34,013 nt of DNA. Origin: Chara braunii. Taxonomy: Eukaryota; Streptophyta; Charophyceae; Charales; Characeae. Position 1 is the stretch's first letter. Each line of letters begins with the position of its first letter. The translations under genes were made by a program, and so were the position numbers. The stretch lies in the NCBI GenBank assembly GCA_003427395.1, contig BFEA01000342.1:880433-914445 (forward strand). The letters are read 5' to 3'. A model generated the notes under the pieces. It saw nothing but the letters and a program-made list of their open reading frames with translations, did not search any database and was not told the origin of the DNA. Positions 19,396-29,872 of this stretch are shown in pieces.

Positions 19396-20899
19396 AACAA
19401 GATCATAGTCAACCAACTTAAATCTCAGCAAGCAGACTCCCTGACAAACATTAATCAAGCAATAATTAAATAAAATAAAATCGCACAGTGAATAAATAAA
19501 ACAAGTAAATTAGTAAATAAACAAATTGCCTTTGTTTCGGCCCACCGCTGACCACGATCGACAAACCTCCCATCAGACTGACAACCATCATTCACCCCGC
19601 CTCAGGCGAAGACTAAATAGACCAACGTGCCTCCAGGTCAGGACAATCATACCCATTACGGGCATTACTAGAGTATAATGATCCACTCGGCGCACCTCAT
19701 GCCAGGACACTCAAACTATAGTGGGTTTGGTCACCCTAGGACCGCAGATTCCCGTCAGCTCAACTGCCCTAGATACGGATTTGACTACTGTGATCGAGGT
19801 CCGGCTCACCCACCAGTTTTCGGCTCAGGGCGACCTGGCTACGCCACACAAACTTGAAACATAGGACCCGGTCAATTACGATTCGGGTTTTGGCGAACCC
19901 ACTGGATTGCAACCATGGCGGTAGGGTTCCAGCTGGCGCCTTTTTGACGTCATAGGCCATGGCTCCTGGAGCCTTAGTCTTGGCAAACTACGAATTTTGA
20001 CAAAGTCGGGTATTTGCTCACCCCACCTGATTGCAACCTACGACGGTAAGGCTCTGGCTTGTCGTGACAATCAACCAGCACTTAGGTTAGAGAGAAAAGA
20101 AAACAGACATAAGCAAATAGCCAGTATGCAATTTCCATAAGCATACAACCCATGCCCCAGATAACAAACGAGGAATCCTCAAGAAACTTCCCTTCGGTCT
20201 CAAGAGGCACAAACCTTAAACAACAAAGTATAGATTTCCCTTTCAAAGAGGTCCCTTCCCTCATCTGAAAATACTTGCAAGAGACTTGTCTTTAGCCTCA
20301 TGAAAATATTAAGATACTGATCTCAAAGAGGTCCTTCCCATCATATGAGAATAAAAGGTAGGCAAATTAGTCAAAAAATGCGTAGTCCTTGTACTGACAA
20401 CTCTTAATCAAGTACTGAGCAGCCACGAGTATCTTCGACATCTGATACTTGCAAGTACAAGATACTTGCAAGAGACATTGTGCAGACCGGAGTCTACTTG
20501 TACTTCGACATTTGACGAGTATCTTCCAGTCTGGGTTCATTACATATTGAATAGGGTTTGCTAAACGTTGAGTCTTGCTGTCTTACTGTCTTGCTGCTCT
20601 TTTCTCTGTTCGATGAAATTGTTCCTTCGCGACATAATTAACCTTTCTTTCCTTTCTCTATGGCTACAGTAAGAACCAAATTTGGATCCTTGAAAATAAA
20701 CTTTCGAAGTCGGGATCCTGACACCGTGTCATGCACTTTAAATCCACCCATCTCAGAATTCTCGTTGACTTGGCCCTCCGCTTTTCCTGTAATTTGTAAG
20801 AATCAAACTACTAGGCTTCAAAAGTCCATGATGTCACAAGAAAATTGTCAAAGAGGAGGACAAGAACATCGATTTTCTTGTTCCACCTCTCTTGACCTG
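19396..20899. other. Non-coding region with short diverged direct repeats
   Basis: No gene is supported. A diverged direct repeat pairs about 19896-19945 with about 20010-20060 (CCCACTGGATTGCAACC and CCCACCTGATTGCAACC, both followed by a GGTA-containing block). TCAAAGAGGTCC blocks recur at about 20243 and 20322. GATACTTGCAAG occurs twice around 20445-20475, including the palindrome TACTTGCAAGTA. The short ORF at 20660-20935 has no convincing protein character. Confidence 0.55.
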
Positions 20900-22440
20900 G
20901 TAGTCTGTTGGTTGTCATTCTCTCTGAAACATTGATTACAACCTAATCAACCTCTAGTAACTGCTTCATTCAAATTTCCAAGAACTCTAAGATGAAATAT
21001 TATTTGTCTCTCTTTTGACTCGACCAAGTCCACATTATGCTCTCAATGGGTAAAGTTGCATATCAACCGTACAATAGAGTAATTGGAGAATATCCAATAT
21101 TTCTCTTAATGGTGATATTATTTGAATAGACTGTAACCCTTAACCTTTTTGGCCACTTGTTGAGATTACCTTCACACTATGCCAATTAATCTTTTAAGGT
21201 TCTCTGCCCTCTCTTAACTGGTGCATTAGCTTGAGGATGATATGTAATAACATAATGAATCCTGACACCGAGTCTGAGTGCAATTTTTTTTATAACTTCG
21301 TTTTTGAACTCAGATTCTCTGTTTAAAACAAAGTTTCTGATTAAAGAATATATGAGATAGATCTCCTCTATCTAGTCAGCCACTCGATCAACTATTTTCC
21401 TTTTTAGAGCTTTGCTTCCGTATAGCCAAAAAAATAATTGCTCATGTTCAAAATGTATCTCATTCCTCCCTTGCCTAGAGGTATTGTGATGAAGTCCAAA
21501 TGAACTCGAGTTTTTGGTTTCTCTAGGATGGTACGAAATAGAGGTTCAATCATCCGTGAGGTAGACCGCTTTCGGCGTTGTACACATGCTTTACAAAATC
21601 TATAAATCATGTCCTTTATGTCAGGCAAATAATAAAGCTTGGCAATTTTGACATAGGTTGCCTTAGTCGCTCCATGACCTTCTGCAACCCCTTCATATAG
21701 AGCAGTAATTGCCTTCAACTGCCTTTTTTTCCACATTTAACTCTTAGTGGAGGCAGTATGCTCTTACCACACACAAAGAGATGCCTTTTAAGTATGAATT
21801 TTATTTTTAAATTTATGCAATAATTTTTCCTTTATATTCTCTTTGTCCATAGTCTTCCCAATATCTCGATAGTTCCTTTCATATTCTTCATAAATGAAAG
21901 GAATTTCTCCCATTTCGTTTTGAACTTTTTCTTCATTATTTGAACCATAACTCTTTCCTAGTTTATAGACCACAACTGCAGCAGCGTTAACCTTTGCATA
22001 CTAGTCATACTCGTTTTCCTCTTTTTCCTTCTCATAAATATAAGGGTCAGGGATCTCGGCCCAACAGTCCATCTCTTCGGGCCATAAACTTCTTTTGCAA
22101 AAGTTAGGTGGCTTATAATCCTCATCATCTTCCTTATTTTAAAATTCATCAATATAGGCAGACTTTTCAACACTGTGTTTTGTGCCTTCGTCATCTTTAA
22201 GTCCTCGTTCAATTATTCTTAGATCATCTGCTTTGTTCTTCTCAGTTGAAAACTTTTCAAATTTAAAATCAAGGGTCTTGATAAAGGCAATCCATCTCGT
22301 CATTGTTGGATCTACTTGTTGATGTTTTTATATAGCACCAATAAGAGCAGAGGCATGAATACTAAGAATAAATATTCTTCTAAGTATATAGCGTATGAAA
22401 CGCTTGAGACAATGGATGATGGCCAACACCTCTTTTTTAA

Positions 22441-23505
22441 ATTAGGCGTAACCTCTTTCAGTAGAATTGAGAGGCCTACTCTCAAGCCCACCATCTGCCT
22501 CGATGATGAACGACATTCCCTCTTCATCATCATAATAGGGTACTCCTAATACTACGCCCCTATTTATAAGTTTATCTTGTAGGTCTGTTGCTGCAATTTC
22601 TCTGTTCTCTGTCCATGTTAAGTCTGCTCCTTGTTTCAACATCTCCCTCAGAGGTTCTGCAAAGGTACAAAATGAGGAATAAAGATCCTCCATAATCGAC
22701 AAACTCCCAAAAAGCTTTTGACATTTGTTACTCATTTGAGAGGCAGAGGCCAATTTAGAATCTTATCAAGTTTTCTTGGGATCAGGACTCCTGTCCTCAA
22801 AAAAACATTTGAAGTTCAAGATAGAAACGTCAACATGGAAGAGAAGAGACTTTGGACCACTGACAGTCAGATTGTACTTTTGGAGTTTTTCCAAGACTAA
22901 GCCCTACTCCTCCTGCATGCTCACATACGAACTTTCTTACACCATCATCAACCATAGTCTCATCTTTTATCACGTCTTTTTTGTAAATTGGGTGTAACCT
23001 CTTTCGGTAGAATTGATAGGCCTACTCTCAAATCTCAAAGGTATCTCTGTCTCATTTTCATCTTTTTTTGTAAACACTCCACCAAGAGCAACTGGCCCAC
23101 CCTCTGCCTGGATGATGAAGAATTTTCCCTCTTCAGCATCATAATAGGGTACTCCTAATACTATGCCCCTATCTATGAGTTTATCTTGTAGGTCTGTTGC
23201 TGCAATTTTTCTCTTCTTTGTCCATATTAAGTATGCTCCTTGTCTCACCATCCCCTGCAGAGGTTCTGCAAGGGTATCAAAATGAGGAATAAAAGTTTTT
23301 CAGTATCCACACTCTCAAGAAACTTTTGACATTTGTCCATCGCTTGAGAGGTAGAGGCCAGTTTAGAATCTCATCAATTTTCTTGGGACCACGATTCCTA
23401 CCCTCAGAAAAACATATGAAGCTCAAAATAGTAACTTGAGCCTAAAAGAGAAGAGACTCTGGAGTATTGACAATCATATTGTACTTTGGAGTCTTTCCAA
23501 GATTA
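22441..23505 (-). repeat. Tandem duplication of the RT-thumb/RNase H segment of element D
   Basis: Copy A (about 22441-22905) and copy B (about 22984-23505) align along their length: GTAACCTCTTTC near the start, ATAATAGGGTACTCCTAATAC in the middle and AGAGAAGAGACT near the end. Copy A lacks about 60 bases between the RNase H catalytic segment and LESRPLN that copy B keeps (GPVALGGVFTKKDENETEI). The copies differ at many sites, so the duplication is old. Confidence 0.85.
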
Positions 23506-23514
23506 GCTTTACTC

Positions 23515-23760
23515 CTTCTCATGGTAACCGCGGACCCGGACACCGGACACTTCCGGACTGTCTTCCGGACCAGTGACTGTCCGGAGGATCCAGTCATCAC
23601 CGGACACCGGACAGTCCGGACCGGTCCCCGAGGTGCAAACAATGTCCGAAAAAAAAAAAAAAAGGGAAAAAAAAAAAGAAAAAAAAAAGAAAAAAGAAAA
23701 AAGGAAAAAAGAAAAAGAAACACCGGGGGTGGGGGAGGGGTTGGGTGGGGGTGTTGGCAG
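23515..23760. other. CCGGAC-rich palindromic block, homopurine tract and G-rich run inside the relic
   Basis: At 23530-23625, CCGGAC and its complement GTCCGG occur about nine times, including ACCGGACACCGGACA and the palindrome CCGGACAGTCCGG. A pure A/G tract follows (about 23648-23721). Then comes GGGGGTGGGGGAGGGG, TTGGGTGGGGG at about 23725-23751, which satisfies a four-run G-quadruplex pattern. The block replaces the RT catalytic core of element D and is GC-rich, unlike its AT-rich surroundings, so it is probably an insertion. Confidence 0.75.
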
Positions 23761-24539
23761 GCACTTACCTGCTTTGCACTCTGTGCTTCACACAGCAGAG
23801 CACATGTCTTGCAGCAAATCAACCACCACATTTAACTAGCAGACATGCACAATTTTTTTGTCCAGGTATTTTACTACCTCTGCTTCCTCTTTTTGTGCGT
23901 ACTTGGTTGGTCAATCATTCCGAGGAATATAATCCACAATCCAAATCTTTGCCATTTTGGTCAAAGTCCGCATCCTATCTTCCTCTCTCTTTATCATTAA
24001 AAGAAAAGGCATATGAGAACTCATGACACACTTTGAAGATATACTCACTTTTCTTTAGGGTGGATAAATTTATCCGAACCGATCTTCATAGTGTTAAACC
24101 TTTCTTTGGTAACCTTATCCAAGTTTGGTTGATTCCCTTAACACTTTGATAATTCTTCTTTCCTTTTTCGATGTTTCATCATAATCCTTTTCTATTAAAA
24201 TAATACCGAATGTTTCTTCACCCCTTGAGGCTTATATTTTCTTTTCGACTTGGTGACTATTTTCCTAAAAAAGGATTTGTGGCTACAAACCGTTATGGAT
24301 TTACTACTCTTAGCATATTCGAAAGCCTGTTTGAAAGTATTGATCTGCCCATCATCGCTTACCAAGTGCTTTTATCATCTTTGAAATTTGATTGATATCA
24401 ACTGAAATTTCTTCCTTACCCACTTGTTTACCTCTTTCTTTCAATTTTTCAACTGTCTGAACAAAGTTTTCGTAATTGAATTTTTTTTTTTTTTAATTGG
24501 CAAATAGTTGATGGTTAGGACAGTTTGAGGAACAAACCA

Positions 24540-24880
24540 TAAATGTTTGCTTTTGCCCAGACCCGGTGTCGAAGGAGACACCCTTACAAGGGTATCTGCT
24601 CGGGATTTTCAATGACGGATGTTGTTCGATTTTTTCGTTAAATTGAGGGACTTTATGAGACCGACGTCAGCTAGAAGTTTATTCAGACCTAGCCTATGAC
24701 CGAGAGAAAAACTTTTTTGAACCTTAGTTCGGACGCTGCAAGTAATGGCAGTAGTCGACGGTTTCTAGCAAGACCATAGAGGCATGCGGACATGGGTCTT
24801 CTCATATCGACTAGCAATGCAAGCTTACGCAAGCGGTCGCAATGATGGCGTACTATGTAGTACCCATAATCACGCTGTCC
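24540..24880 (+). repeat. Dispersed repeat E, copy 2
   Basis: This segment is homologous to the reverse complement of 16740-17065, with clear blocks at ACAAGGGTATCTGCTC, TTTATTCAGACCTAGCCTATG and TTAGTTCGGACGCTGCAAGT. It lies inside the interrupted Gag region of element D, left of the solo LTR. Whether it belongs to the same insertion as that LTR is not shown. Confidence 0.65.
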
Positions 24881-25349
24881 TCAATAATCTCGAGGGTCGC
24901 GTTCGATATTCAAGTGTCGGCTGACACGCGCCTTGAGGGGTTGATCTCTCGATACTAGACAACCGCCAAGTGCGGTTGAGAACCACGCCCTCTTCTGCAC
25001 CCTATGGAGAGTGGGTGGTGCACAGGTTTATACTTGTGGTGGTAGTCGTCTCTTATTGCCTTGGAGACCAACTCCATCATCCAGGCCCTGGAGAGAAATC
25101 AAGGGGTTTGACTTTGGCGGCTGCCACGGACTACAATGTTCAACCATAATAACTCTAAAAAGCAAAGGATAAAAGGGGATTCCCATTTTCTCTCGAAGGC
25201 ATAACCTGTTCAACCCTTACGCACGGTCGCAATAGGCCGCGCAAACACTCAAGGCATATGTATGTACATATTTTAAAAGGGTATATAATATGAGATGATT
25301 ACTTCTCACAATCACAGTGAGACTCCTCTTAGCCATCTATATGTATGTG

Positions 25350-25924
25350 ATCGCTGGCAGCCACTTTCCATAAAGGAAAGGGCCTGGCCGTTGACCAGAC
25401 ATTCGGGCACTTGATGCTTATGCACAAGCGCTACTGCCCCAGTTGCTGAAGCGAGTGCCTACGCGCTCACGGGCGAGCAGGGAAGAAGCAGGCAGCCATA
25501 GCCGAGCTGGCCTGCGCGTTGCTGGATGGGGCGCATGGTGGTCTTCGGGTGCATGTGGCATCTATGTAGAAGATCGAGGTTGTGAGTGAAGCGAGTGACA
25601 TACCTGGTGCTTGATGCGAACGACATTGGCCGAGATCTGCTTGTACTTCGGGAAGTTGTTGACGTCACCAACGACATTGTAGATAGGCTAGATAGGTTCT
25701 GCGATTTGTAGTCTGGGCGCTGAGCGCCAGATAGGGAATCGATATTGGTTCATTGATGATGATCAGGAGACTATTCCAACATTGTCATTTGTGAGCTTTG
25801 TTGTGCTCCTATTTGGTGTAACTCGAGTTGCAATTCTGCTTTTGGTTCGAGGTCAAGACTATCCAGTTTCATGTGTATGATGCGGCTTGGTTTTTGAATT
25901 TCGCTATCGCTCATTTTCCTTGCA
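25350..25924 (+). repeat. Solo LTR related to element C, inserted in element D gag
   Basis: The segment aligns collinearly with the element C LTR at 30600-31185. Shared blocks are AAGGGCCTG, GGCATCT, GACATACCTGGTGCT, GTACTTCGGGAA, TAGGCTAGATAGG, TGTAGTCTGGGCGC, TTGGTTC, TGATGATGAT and GGTTCGAGGTCAAGACTATC. Similarity stops exactly at CTTGCA (25924). In element C this is the LTR end just before the PBS. Here it is followed instead by minus-strand Gag sequence. No element C internal DNA is attached, so it is a solo LTR or truncated copy. The left end is approximate. Confidence 0.75.
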
Positions 25925-26850
25925 CTTCCTTCTTGGTGGGTTCTTCTTTCTTCGCCGGTTCTTCGGATTCTTTCTCAGATGTCCCAGGTTTCTTCGACAT
26001 CTTCTTGACACTTTTCATTGTGTCTCGCATTTACTTTTTTTGGGGTTTCTTTTCTTCTTCCCCCTTGTCTCCTCCTCATATACCACCTTGTTCTTTCCTT
26101 TGACCAATCGTGTTACCGTCTGCAGTTCAACGGTGACATTGTCAATTTTTATCTCTAGGTGTGCGAGGTAACCCATCATATTTTGCAAGACGATTGCTAG
26201 GTCAGTTTTTGAACCTTCTACATTAAACTTTTGCCTAATCTCTTCTACTTTCTTTGCTTGTTCTTCTTTTTCTCTCTTCGCATTCTGATAGGCTTCTTTC
26301 TTTCTCAATTCCGCATCCAATGCAGTCTGAAGTTGTCTGAAGGTGTCATCCATAATTTCTTATGTCCATTCTTCCTTCTTCTCAGATGCTTCAGCCTTCT
26401 CTTCTTCTTTGGTCTCATCTTAATCTTCGGAAATTGTTCGGCAAGAAATGATCAAGGGCCATCCGCGCTTCATCAATTGTTTGTTGTACACTTGTGCTGG
26501 TTTCCATCATCTGGGCAGCAATATCAGCTTGCTGTAGTTCGTTTTTTGCGGCACACAGATCGAACAAGCTGCTTACATGTTGTCCAGCCTCAGGGCCAGC
26601 ATCTTGTACTTCCTTGAGCAACGTACGAAGACAGTTCAGCATTAGCTGTTGTCGTTCATCAGTTTAATTACGAGTTTTGAACACTCCCTCTTCTTCATCA
26701 GCAAAGAGAGTGACAGCAATAGGATAGAAAAGATGGGGAATGAAGCGGGTGAAGATGGAGGCACGCAGATAACTCCACACAAAATCCATCCTGCCATATG
26801 ACCTCGCCACACTATAAACTAAAAAAGACAACAGTAAATTCCACGGCCTC
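25925..26850 (-). pseudogene. gag: Gag N-terminal relic of element D, minus strand
   Basis: On the minus strand, a pyrimidine tract with AG (CTTTTTTAG, near 26820) precedes RMDFVWSYLRASIFTRFIPH. Then come a piece open at 26642-26415 (NELQQADIAAQMMETSTSVQ) and another at 26353-26015 (AEGSK-like: NVEGSKTDLAIVLQNMMGYL, AHLEIKIDNVTVELQTVTRL), ending in a Lys/Glu-rich tail (KKPGTSEKESEEPAKKEE). Stops near 26414 and 26369 and others interrupt the frame. Helical, coiled-coil-like content and position upstream of the minus-strand Pol relic fit a Gag. From memory, this Gag and the element D Pol belong to the same Chara family. The solo LTR and repeat E separate the two halves. Confidence 0.65.
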
Positions 26851-27806
26851 ACCTCAATTTACTTCCAACGGTAAAGAAAATAAAAAGAAATAAATAAAGG
26901 TTCAGATTCCTCTAATTTCTCTATTTGTCTAATTTTGCTGTTTGTTTTGTGTGATGATGTTCCTATCTAAGAGTGGTATAGGTACCCCAGCCACGGCCAG
27001 TGTGATCAAGACAGCACACAGTTGGTGAGTAGCAGACATCCAGAGAACAGTCCACGGTGAGTAAAGTCAGCCAACCAAACAATAGTCAATCAATATATCA
27101 GCAGCTCATCCACTTCGGCTGTCCTTCTGCAAATGCCAATGCAGCCAGACACAAGGGTCGATGCGTGGCACTACAGCCTTTTCGTGATGCTGTACCGCCC
27201 GCCAGCACGCTCAAGTGCAAGCATCAATCCCTCACCAATGGCAGCGTGCGCCTACTGCCACGTGTCACCCCTGTCATGCCAATGCAGCAACCCCACGGAG
27301 TATGCCACAAGACCGTTTATAGGGATGCCACGTCAGCAGCGCATTGTCTGCCACCCGGTTACTGCTGAAGTATGGAGCCGCCACGTCAGCAGGCGAGTCA
27401 CGACACAGGTAAGTGCCACATCAGACAATACCCTGCCGTGTCCTGGATGCCACGTCAGCATCCACGCGCCATGCCACGTAGGCAGCGCCTCCAATGCCAC
27501 GTCAACATTGCCTTTCTCCCACTCTCTTTCTCTCTCTTTCACACACGATCGTCCAACGCCACAGCCAACAATGCGCTCGCCGGTATCCGATCGCCACGTC
27601 AGCAACAATGTGCCACATCAGCAATGTCGTCGTCTACCAGTCCACATCATCATCTTCGACAGGTAGGTGCGCGCGCGCACATCAATGTCTAGATCGCGAT
27701 AACAATCGCGCGCGTCTATAGACGCGATTCAATTAACCCTCGGCACCTCCCACACTTACCTTGTTGCACGGCGGCGCGCAACAGCAGATCGCGACGAAGA
27801 AGGTAA
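26851..27806 (-). other. Probable 5' leader of element D, with GCCACGTCAGCA motifs
   Basis: Between the Gag relic and the PBS there is no convincing ORF. GCCACGTCAGCA occurs exactly at 27327-27338, 27380-27391, 27449-27460 and 27593-27604. Near copies lie at 27474 (GCCACGTAGGCA), 27496 (GCCACGTCAACA) and 27613 (GCCACATCAGCA). A CCACGTGTCA G-box-like variant lies near 27259. The copies are irregularly spaced, not a simple tandem array. Assignment as leader of D rests on position and orientation only. Confidence 0.55.
27667..27726. other. Two perfect palindromes downstream of the element D PBS
   Basis: GTGCGCGCGCGCAC (14 bp) lies at 27667-27680 and CGCGTCTATAGACGCG (16 bp) at 27711-27726. On the minus strand they lie about 127 and 81 nt downstream of the PBS, inside the putative RNA leader. 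Retroviral dimerisation sites are GC-rich palindromes in the same place, so a kissing-loop role is possible but inferred. The first is also a Z-DNA-prone alternating tract. Confidence 0.7.
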
Positions 27807-27818
27807 GCTCCGATACCA
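27807..27818 (-). promoter_or_regulatory. Primer-binding site, initiator-Met tRNA type
   Basis: The minus strand reads CATTACA, ATT, TGGTATCGGAGC. An LTR-like end in CA followed after three bases by TGGTATCGGAGC fits the plant LTR-retrotransposon PBS that pairs with the 3' end of initiator tRNA-Met. The same arrangement occurs at 31184-31199 on the plus strand for element C. Confidence 0.8.
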
Positions 27819-27821
27819 AAT

Positions 27822-28040
27822 TGTAATGAGCCCAGTCTGTAGGAAACTCATCAACTGTCGGAATACAAGATTACTCAGCGCTGATAAATATCTCCAAAAA
27901 TTGTGAAATGTGATCTGTAATACAATGTATCGTAACCAGAGGGCGGAGGAGGAGAGGGGAGGATAGACTTAGAAGGTGGAAGAGAAAGTATCCATCAATG
28001 TCCACTTAGATAGAAACCCCTCAGTTCCCACTTCGTCTTC
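27822..28040 (-). repeat. LTR (3' portion) of a minus-strand element, probably D
   Basis: The LTR edge is set by TG at 27822 on the plus strand (CA end on the minus strand), directly before the PBS. The inward sequence TGTAATGAGCCCAGTCTG is typical of an LTR end. The far boundary is not visible, and no second copy was found near the left end of element D. The range given is only the part I would assign with some confidence. Motif copies at 28057, 28113, 28272 and 28308 may lie in the same LTR. Confidence 0.55.
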
Positions 28041-28404
28041 GGGCATCTCCTCTCCTCCACGTCAGCAAACAGTGTCCCAGAAACGAGCATGACGAGATCT
28101 GATCACAACGAAGTGCCACGTAGGCACGGTTCTTCCATGAAGACGTCTTTGCAGGGCGCAATGTCGACAACATTAACAGGTAAGTCCCCTCTCTCTCACT
28201 CAACCAATCCCACAGATCCCAATCTCCCTCCTTGTCGCATCCCAATCAACAATGAAGACAGTGTGGTATGCGCCACGTCATCAATGTCGAAGACAGCGTA
28301 GCAAGTGCCACGTCGGCATACAAGAAGACAGCTGGCGCCAGGAGCAGAGAGGCGCCAACACGCAAAGCAGCAGTCTCGCGTCGTCATCGCACAATGCCAG
28401 TGTA

Positions 28405-28470
28405 GAGCCAGCGTCCAACCAGCGTCAAGCCAGCGTTGTGCCACCGTCAAGCCAGCGTTCAGTCAGCAAG
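28405..28470 (+). repeat. 11-bp minisatellite, six copies
   Basis: Exact 11-bp units of the form NNNCCAGCGTC start at 28405, 28416, 28427, 28438, 28449 and 28460, the last being divergent. The CCAGCGT core recurs with a variable trinucleotide spacer. It lies just right of the GCCACGTC-rich region. Confidence 0.9.
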
Positions 28471-28803
28471 GAAAGACTGAATGTCGACTCCTAGGAGCAG
28501 GTCAATAAGTAGTGTTGACGAAGTTGACCTACCTCTGGTCTCTCACCTACGGAGGCTCAGATTGACTCACAACCGACGGTCTGAGTCTCGTACAGCTGCA
28601 AACATCCACTTGGACCAAATGTTGTCTGGGTACCTGCACACAACCAACTGTGTGTGTCTGATCGGTGGCCTCGATTGTGTCCGTGAAGACTTGAACTCGA
28701 GGGCCGCAATGTCCCGACATATAGTTGACTTCGGTCAACTGTCAGGCGCAGGGGCCTCTGAAGCCATTCTTCAGGGGTTCTGTTCTCCTTGGTCGGACGC
28801 AGG

Positions 28804-29060
28804 GCCTGAGGGCCGTGTTGTGGCCTGCAGGTGGCCCCCTTAGACGGCGACATAGGCATATTTCACCGGGTTATTGCATAAACACTGTACTCACACTAGG
28901 ACTTTTTCCATCGATTCCTGGGCGTAATTAACGCCTGAGGGTCGTGTTGTGGCTTGCGGGTGGCCCCCTTAGATGACGACATAGGCATATTTGAGCGGGT
29001 TATTGCATAAACACTGTACTCACACTAGGACTTTTTCCATCGATTCCTGGGCGTAATTAA
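28804..29060 (+). repeat. 129-bp tandem duplication
   Basis: GCCTGAGGG starts at 28804 and 28933, and both copies end in GGGCGTAATTAA. The first third differs at several positions, while a long block from GGGTTATTGCATAAACACTG to CGTAATTAA is identical. The mosaic of divergence is compatible with gene conversion or with mutation concentrated at CpG sites. Bases 28471-28803 to the left show no recognisable gene. Confidence 0.93.
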
Positions 29061-29870
29061 GGTCAGATACATCGAGCACCTGACCGTAGTGTGAGTATGC
29101 TCTAATGGATACCCGTGCTGTGCTCATACACATTTCCAGTAAAGCTGTAGTCTGCATTTTACTTTTTGCCCGTGGTGGCTTTGTCTGTGGCAGAGAGAGC
29201 AGGGCTCTCTCTGAACTCTGTATGTGCATGCTTGCACAGGTGTGTGTGTGCGCGCGTGCGTGGGTGCGTACCTCATGCGTGCTATTTTCACCGTTGTGCG
29301 TCCAGCCGTGCGGGAGCTGAAGAATGACAGGTGGCATGCAGGCCCAAGCAGGATGGAGACAGAAAGTTCAGCGTTACCCATTCATGGAAACTGACTAAAC
29401 AAAATGTCATACAAAAGAAGTTTCGGTCATGCGGGGGCTTAAACCACCAGTACACCCGCACCTAAAATCCCAAACCTACCTGCCCACCGAGCGCCACTAT
29501 CTTCCGAGCCTTCTGCGTGAGGGTATCTGCAGTGGGAATTTCGGAAGTGGCACTGGTGCCGGCGGTCTGCCTGAAGAAAAGAGAAGAAAGGAACAAACAT
29601 GCTAGAGAGCAATGATGTTGTGAAAGGACGTCATGGAGGCCATATGCAAATGATCACTTTCCTCAATGCGTCTGACCTCTATTACGGGGAGAGGGAAACG
29701 TTGCTGTTTTTCCTTTTTTTCTCGTTTTGTTTTTTCCTTCCTGGCCCTGCCGGCAAGGCAGCGCATATTCCTCTTTCTCAAAACGCCCTTGCTGAGGGCA
29801 TACTCACATTGCATCCAACCACTTTCACGGCCAAACCGTTGTTGGCTTTTTTTTTTTGGGAAAATTTGTC
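29061..29870. other. Region without a recognised gene, containing a GT/GC alternating tract
   Basis: No coding sequence is supported. The tract 29240-29262 (GTGTGTGTGTG then CGCGCGTGCGTG) is strictly alternating purine-pyrimidine, a Z-DNA-prone form. A T-rich block lies at 29700-29740, and T10 at 29848-29857 just before the GCCCCT array. Confidence 0.6.
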
Positions 29871-29872
29871 TG

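Larger units (their letters stand above)
20900..24480 (-). pseudogene. Ty3/gypsy Gag-Pol relic (element D), minus strand, RT core missing
   Basis: Read on the minus strand, 24480-24060 gives Gag/protease-region sequence (NYENFVQTVEKLKERGK, EYIFKVCHEFSYAFSFNDKE). About 23990-23850 gives the start of RT (EEAEVVKYLDKKIVHVC). RT thumb and RNase H follow in two tandem copies (FIIEADGG and FIIQAEGGPVALGGVFTKK). Integrase is open at 21736-21404 with zinc-binding residues (EGHGATK, FCKACVQR) and the first core Asp (RVHLDFI). It continues with stops to about 20900. The second core Asp is Asn (FVLNRESEF, codon 21321-21323) and the catalytic Glu is Lys (NAPVKRG, codon 21213-21215). The polymerase YxDD core is absent. 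In its place lies 23515-23840. The relic is AT-rich and much older than element A. Confidence 0.8.

Noticed and set aside
20660-20935. 91-codon plus-strand ORF
   Set aside because: No protein-like composition or motif, and it overlaps the decaying left end of the minus-strand Pol relic.
23467-23835. ORF rich in Lys/Arg/Glu
   Set aside because: It is an artefact of the homopurine tract and crosses the insertion in the Pol relic.
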